Positions 34,200 to 38,055 of a DNA stretch of 38,055 nt are shown piece by piece. The DNA comes from Pseudomonadota bacterium (lineage in GTDB: Bacteria > Pseudomonadota > Gammaproteobacteria > Steroidobacterales > Steroidobacteraceae), in NCBI GenBank assembly GCA_021850555.1, contig JAJZLX010000101.1:1-38055 (forward strand), given 5' to 3'. A model generated the notes under the pieces. It searched no databases, was not told the origin of the DNA, and saw only the letters and a program-made list of their open reading frames with translations. The translations under genes and the position numbers were made by a program. Every line of letters begins with the position of its first letter. The first letter of the stretch is position 1.

Positions 34200-35195
34200 T
34201 CAGGCGCGCTGATCGTTGAGCCAGGGCATGCGTGCGCGCAAAGCGACGCCCACTTTCTCGATCGGATGCTGGATGTCGCGCTTCAGCAGCTTCTCGTAGC
34301 GCTTGCGCCCGGCGGAATTCTCCTTGATCCACTGGCGGGCGAACTTGCCGCTGCGGATCTCCCCGAGCACCTTGCGCATCTCCCGCTTCACGCGCGCATC
34401 GACGATGCGCGGCCCGCGCGTCAAGTCGCCGTACTTGGCGGTCTCGCTGATGAACTGGTGCATTTTCGTGATCCCGCCCTCGTGCAGCAGGTCCACGATC
34501 AGCTTCAGCTCGTGCAGACATTCGTAGTAGGCCACTTCCGGTTGGTAGCCGGCCTCGACCAGCGTCTCCCAGCCGCGCACCACGAGCTCTGTGGCCCCGC
34601 CGCAGAGCACCGCCTGCTCGCCGAACAGATCGGTCTCTGTCTCCTCGGCGAAAGTGGTCTCGAGCACCCCGCCACGGGTGCCGCCGATGCCGTGCGCGTA
34701 GGCGAGCGCCTTGGCGTGCGCCTTGCCAGTGGCGTCCTGGGCGACGGCGATCAGGCACGGTACGCCACGGCCCTGCTGGTACTGGCGGCGGACCAGGTCT
34801 CCCGGCCCCTTGGGTGCGATCAGCACCACATCGAGATCCTTGCGTGGCTTGATCTGCTTGAAGTGAATATTGAATCCGTGTGCGAACAGCAGCGTCGCCC
34901 CGGACTTGAGCTCGGACTCGATGCCTTGGTAGAGCGCCTTTTGAGCGAGGTCCGGGACGAGGAGGGCGATGAGATCCGCTCCGCGCGCCGCGGGCGCCGG
35001 CTCGGCCACCTCCAGGCCGTCCTTCTTCGCCTTCTTCCAGCTCGGTCCCCCTTTGCGCACGCCGACGACCACATCGAAGCCGCTGTCCTTGAGATTCAGC
35101 GCATGCGCCCGGCCCTGGCTGCCGTAGCCCATCACCGCGATGCGGGCTCCGCGCAGAGCCTTCTTGTCGACGTCTTTGTGCGAGTACAACTTCAT
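34200..35195 (-). CDS. ilvC: Ketol-acid reductoisomerase, class I
   Basis: This 331-residue NADPH enzyme converts acetolactate to dihydroxyisovalerate (valine/leucine) and acetohydroxybutyrate for isoleucine. It shows the nucleotide motif [18 protein letters not shown] (22-39), [13 protein letters not shown], and the metal-site segment [13 protein letters not shown] with [17 protein letters not shown]. The length fits class I. It is the first structural gene of the ilv/leu cluster and lies downstream of an attenuator-type leader. Confidence 0.96.
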   Translation of the reverse strand: MKLYSHKDVDKKALRGARIAVMGYGSQGRAHALNLKDSGFDVVVGVRKGGPSWKKAKKDGLEVAEPAPAARGADLIALLVPDLAQKALYQGIESELKSGATLLFAHGFNIHFKQIKPRKDLDVVLIAPKGPGDLVRRQYQQGRGVPCLIAVAQDATGKAHAKALAYAHGIGGTRGGVLETTFAEETETDLFGEQAVLCGGATELVVRGWETLVEAGYQPEVAYYECLHELKLIVDLLHEGGITKMHQFISETAKYGDLTRGPRIVDARVKREMRKVLGEIRSGKFARQWIKENSAGRKRYEKLLKRDIQHPIEKVGVALRARMPWLNDQRA

Positions 35196-35320
35196 CTGAA
35201 CTTCTCCAATTGGCCCTCGGGCCCGATGTCAGGTCGAAATCACAGTGCCCGCCGAACGGCCCCAGGCCCGCCGGCGCAGCGCGCCAAACGGCCGCAGGCC
35301 CATTCAGCCCATCACAAACT

Positions 35321-35356
35321 AAAAACCCCGCAGCGGCGGTGGGCCGGTGCGGGGTT
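35321..35356 (-). terminator. Attenuator terminator upstream of ilvC
   Basis: On the minus strand AACCCCGCA (35356-35348) pairs with TGCGGGGTT (35332-35324) and runs into a T stretch ending TTTTTAG. It is a canonical intrinsic terminator placed about 125 bases before ilvC, directly downstream of the leader peptide, so it would abort transcripts unless the antiterminator forms. Confidence 0.85.
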
Positions 35357-35416
35357 CTGGTTCTTCTCTCGCCTCTGCCTTAAGTCCTTAAGGGATCGCG
35401 AGGGCCCCGCACCGGC
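35343..35416 (-). promoter_or_regulatory. Antiterminator pairing of the ilv/leu leader
   Basis: GCCGGTGCGGGG (minus strand 35416-35405), within the last codons of the leader peptide, is perfectly complementary over 12 bases to CCCCGCACCGGC (35354-35343), which is the left arm region of the terminator. The two pairings exclude each other. A ribosome stalled on the upstream Leu/Val/Ile codons would leave the first segment free; one that reaches the stop codon would cover it and allow termination. Confidence 0.75.
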
Positions 35417-35507
35417 TGCCCGCAAGGAGCAGCAGTCCGATAAGAAGTACCGGCAGCGGGGCAAGCGATGCCCCCGGCGTATTGGACACCGGAGGGCGGA
35501 GCGGCAT
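35388..35507 (-). CDS. Branched-chain amino acid leader peptide
   Basis: A 39-codon frame, from ATG at 35507 to TAA at 35388, contains PVLLIGLLLLAG (codons in 35453-35418), with six Leu, one Val and one Ile within ten residues. Three of the Leu codons are CTT and the Val codon is GTA, which should be rare in a GC-rich genome and would sharpen sensitivity to charged tRNA. The frame ends in the antiterminator segment and is followed by the attenuator terminator. The ATG lacks a strong ribosome binding site, so the exact start is uncertain; an in-frame GTG a few codons upstream is possible. Confidence 0.75.
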   Translation of the reverse strand: MPLRPPVSNTPGASLAPLPVLLIGLLLLAGSRCGALAIP

Positions 35508-35570
35508 GTCGGCTGCGGGTACCACGGCTGTGAGGCGGGGGGGGTTGAAAATTGGAGAGGATGGGACGGA

Positions 35571-35599
35571 TGTCAGCACATCCGCCGCGGTCTTGTCAA
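35571..35599 (-). promoter_or_regulatory. Possible promoter of the ilv/leu leader
   Basis: A perfect TTGACA (minus strand 35599-35594) lies about 90 bases before the leader peptide. The -10 region at 17-18 bp spacing (CTGACA/TGACAT) is weak. Its position fits, but the assignment is tentative. Confidence 0.35.
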
Positions 35600-35760
35600 A
35601 TGGTGGGAAGGGCGCCCGTGGCGCCTGGCGCAACCGGCCTATCGGCAAGGTCAATCAGCAGGCCAGGCGTGAGGCGGCGAGGCGGGAGCCCGGCGCAGGC
35701 CGGCCGGGGTTGCCTTTGCACCTTGGGGACAGGCGACTTCGGCGCTATGCTCCCGCGGTG

Positions 35761-37146
35761 ATGTACGACATGTTGCTGAGCGCCGATCCGGGAGAGAGCC
35801 TCCCGCTGTGGATCGTGACGGAGGGGCAGCTGCCCGGCTGGCTCGAGCGCCAGAGCCCCGAGGTGTGCGGCTGGGTGCGCGCGCATGGTTTTCAGGCCGA
35901 ACGCCACCGCGTGCTGACGCTGCCGGTACAAGGGGCTGTCGGGGGCGCCGTGGTCGGCCTCGGGTCACTCGCAGGACCGGAGGCGCTCACGCCGTGGCAT
36001 GCGGCAGGTCTCACCGAGCGGCTCCCGGCCATGGCCTGGCATCTGGCGACACCCCTGCCTGAGCAGGCGGCAACGCACTTCGTGCTCGGCTGGCTGATGG
36101 GCGCTTACCGCATGAGCCGCTATCGCCTGGGGGCCGCGGAGAAGCCGCGCGCCGCGCTCATCCCACCGGACGCGGCCGACCTTGCGTATGCGGTTGCGGC
36201 GGCGCGAGCCACCACGCTGGCGCGTGATCTGATCAACACGCCGGCCAACGACATGGGGCCGGAGGAGCTTGCCGGGGCGGCGCTTGACCTGGCGCGGGAG
36301 CACTCGGGGCGTTGCCAGGTGCTGACGGGCGGGGAGCTGGCAGGCTTTCCGTTGCTGCAGGCGGTCGGCGCGGCGAGCCCCCGTGCTCCCCGGCTCATCG
36401 ATCTGCGCTGGGGCGAGCGCAGCGCGCCGCAAGTGACGCTGGTCGGCAAGGGGGTGTGTTTCGATACCGGCGGACTCGATCTGAAGCCCGCGGCGGCCAT
36501 GCAGCTCATGAAAAAGGACATGGGCGGAGCGGCCTGTGCGCTCGGACTCGCGGATCTGCTGATGCGTCTGCGGGCCCCTGTGCAGCTGCGCGTGCTGATC
36601 CCGGCGGTGGAAAACTCCGTGGGCGGGGCGGCCTACCGGCCGGGGGACGTGCTGCGCTCACGCAAGGGTCTGACGGTGGAGATCGGTAATACGGATGCCG
36701 AGGGCCGGCTGGTGCTCGCCGATGCGCTCGCGGCGGCCGAGGAGGAGCGTCCGGATCTGATCATCGACCTGGCGACGCTGACGGGCGCGGCACGCACGGC
36801 GCTCGGGCCGGAGCTGCCGGCGGTGTACTCGAATCGCCCGCAGCTCACCGAGCAGCTGCGCCGCTTGGGTGAGCAGGAGGCCGATCCGGTCTGGCCGCTG
36901 CCGCTGTGGCAAGGCTACGAGGAGGACCTCGCAAGCAAAAACGCCGACCTCGCCAACGTGGCGGCGACGCCGTTTGCCGGCTCGATCATCGCGGCATTGT
37001 TTCTTGCACGCTTCGTTGGCCCGACCGACTGGATGCACATCGATCTGTACGCCTGGAACGCCAAGGAGCGTCCCGGGCGTCCCGTGGGTGCCGAAGCGCA
37101 GTGCCTCAGGAGCCTGTACAGGCTGATCAGAGCGCGCTATCCCTGA
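35761..37146 (+). CDS. M17-family leucyl aminopeptidase
   Basis: This 461-residue cytosolic metallopeptidase of the PepA/PepB family removes N-terminal residues from peptides. The catalytic half (from about 170) shows LINTPANDMGPEEL, GKGVCFDTGGLDLKP with metal ligands Lys230 and Asp235, KKDMGGAA, and NTDAEGRL (310-317) with Asp and Glu ligands. The N-terminal domain is less conserved. The ATG at 35761 (or the GTG just before) is chosen; an in-frame start at 35482 would cross the divergent ilv leader. It is transcribed away from the ilv/leu operon. Confidence 0.92.
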   Translation: MYDMLLSADPGESLPLWIVTEGQLPGWLERQSPEVCGWVRAHGFQAERHRVLTLPVQGAVGGAVVGLGSLAGPEALTPWHAAGLTERLPAMAWHLATPLPEQAATHFVLGWLMGAYRMSRYRLGAAEKPRAALIPPDAADLAYAVAAARATTLARDLINTPANDMGPEELAGAALDLAREHSGRCQVLTGGELAGFPLLQAVGAASPRAPRLIDLRWGERSAPQVTLVGKGVCFDTGGLDLKPAAAMQLMKKDMGGAACALGLADLLMRLRAPVQLRVLIPAVENSVGGAAYRPGDVLRSRKGLTVEIGNTDAEGRLVLADALAAAEEERPDLIIDLATLTGAARTALGPELPAVYSNRPQLTEQLRRLGEQEADPVWPLPLWQGYEEDLASKNADLANVAATPFAGSIIAALFLARFVGPTDWMHIDLYAWNAKERPGRPVGAEAQCLRSLYRLIRARYP

Positions 37147-37201
37147 TCTGTCATCGTCTTGTCATGGGCGGCGGGCACAGTGCGCAGCTTCGCTCGGGCC
37201 G

Positions 37202-37232
37202 GCTGCGCCAGTTGCGCAGCGTATGGTTTTTT
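37202..37232 (+). terminator. Terminator-like hairpin after the aminopeptidase gene
   Basis: GCTGCGC (37202-37208) and GCGCAGC (37214-37220) form a perfect 7-bp stem with a 5-nt loop, followed after six bases by TTTTTT (37227-37232). It is 55 bp after the stop codon and probably ends that transcript. Confidence 0.55.
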
Positions 37233-37988
37233 CGTGGACGAGCGTCAGACTACCGATGAAGACACGAGCGTGAGCGGGCAACAGACCCAAAACCAGGCAA
37301 TGAACCGCTGCGTACCCGAAAAGAAGGAGCGCCATCGCATGGCGCCGCGAGGGAACCCGGCTCCCGATGCGGCGCCCACGAGGAATACCGGTGAACAGAT
37401 CGAGTGCCTGAGCGGCAATGCTCGCGTGTCCGCCCGAGCGGCGCGCACGACGCAAACGAGTCTCTTTGCCAGGGCGCGCGCCGGGGATCGAAGCACCCAT
37501 GATGCGCTCAAGCGACAGATCCAGGTCGAGCGTTCGAGTGTGCAATTGTGCCGGCGCCGCACAGTGGCGAAGCTTTGCAAGTCCCCCGTGCGTTGCGTCC
37601 CCGCCATATGCGCCGGACTCGTGGGGAGCGCCCCGACAGCTGTCGCCAACGGAACGTATGCCGTTCCGGTCGAGTCTACGATGGACCCTTCGGCATTATC
37701 GTATTGCGTCATGGGCCTTGGATGGGAGCGTCAAGCAGTTGTCAGCGGGCAAGGTAGCGGTTACAGTTCCGCCACGCATCCTGAAGGGTGCGTATGGCGC
37801 ACGCGTTCGGTCTTCAGCCCTCGGGTCGCCGCGAGTACTTTATCAATGAGGGGGACTGAGCCATACGTGCGCCAGCCCGAGAAGGGCGCCCCGCGTGTGC
37901 CATACAATATGATTACCCGGCGGGAGATTCTGCCGGCCGGCTCGGGTCCGGATCAGGCTGCTTGCGGCCCGGTGCAAAGACCGCTACC
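37233..37988. other. Gene-poor region
   Basis: I see no gene I can support. Several frames are open for 100-280 codons, but none shows family motifs or a good start context, and composition is less GC-biased than in the genes around. A small hairpin ACGCATCC/GGGTGCGT (37774-37793) and a TACAAT box (37903-37908, no clear -35) are the only signals. Confidence 0.5.
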
Positions 37989-38055
37989 GTGAGCAGCTTG
38001 CATTTCGATCCGGTGTTTTCGGACAGGCCACAGCGACGCTTCAGCAGTCACATAT
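37989..38055 (+). CDS. Possible start of a gene running out of the window
   Basis: A GTG at 37989 opens a frame beginning (M)SSLHFDPVFSDRPQRRF that stays open to the window end. The 22 codons visible are too few for identification. The TACAAT box 80 bases upstream would fit a promoter. Confidence 0.25.
   Translation, partial: MSSLHFDPVFSDRPQRRFSSHI

Noticed and set aside
31546..34212. Open frame of about 890 codons on the plus strand
   Set aside because: It lies opposite ilvE and leuA, both with intact catalytic motifs, and its product shows no recognisable domain.
37159..37992. 277-codon frame on the plus strand after the aminopeptidase
   Set aside because: It lacks domains and a ribosome binding site, contains the terminator hairpin, and its composition is unlike the real genes here.

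Overview
This GC-rich window looks like chromosomal DNA of a gammaproteobacterium, probably a Xanthomonadales/Nevskiales relative. The evidence is the order of the histidine operon (GDCBHAF-IE) led by a YerC/TrpR-like gene, an S-box (SAM-I) leader ahead of a metX-metB pair, and an ilvC-leuA-ilvE-leuCDB cluster behind an attenuator. The lineage is an inference from gene content; no rRNA or tRNA gene was seen.

Positions 1-1480 are an insertion-sequence graveyard: a frameshifted IS630-type transposase fragment, the C-terminal end of an IS3-type transposase, and an IS21-type istA fragment, apparently interrupted by the IS3 end. Next (2042-7852) is a compact protein-sorting cassette: two large paralogous secreted proteins (CSLREA start, beta-helix body, choice-of-anchor Q region, DUF11-like repeats), each ending in a Gly-Gly-Cys plus transmembrane plus Arg tail of the JDVT-CTERM type, and then a small glutamic intramembrane protease of the MrtJ type. 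A two-gene unit follows, encoding a secreted charged repeat protein and an outer-membrane barrel-like protein.

Positions 9850-15748 hold metabolic and stress genes: transaldolase, a class II glutamine amidotransferase divergent from an APH-kinase/P-loop ATPase fusion, and a pirin-azoreductase pair divergent from an HxlR regulator with an N-terminal cysteine.

The histidine operon runs on the minus strand from 23362 to 15810, as yerC-hisG-D-C-B-H-A-F-IE, with 1-31 nt overlaps at most junctions. hisF has no ATG, GTG or TTG at its conserved start; an ATT behind a good ribosome binding site fits best. A TrpR-operator-like 18-bp site lies just upstream of yerC.

On the plus strand a promoter, a SAM-I riboswitch and a ribosome-binding-site-sequestering stem lead into metX and metB (methionine synthesis). 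An atypical NRAMP-family transporter and a small membrane protein follow. A 32-bp perfect palindrome separates these from the convergent branched-chain amino acid cluster.

That cluster (35507 to 28478, minus strand) starts with a Leu/Val/Ile-rich leader peptide and mutually exclusive antiterminator and terminator hairpins, then ilvC, leuA, ilvE, leuC, leuD and leuB. A leucyl aminopeptidase-family gene is divergent from it. The last 0.8 kb has no gene I can support. The three amino-acid pathways therefore each show a different apparent control mode: a TrpR-like operator (his), a riboswitch (met) and ribosome-mediated attenuation (ilv/leu).
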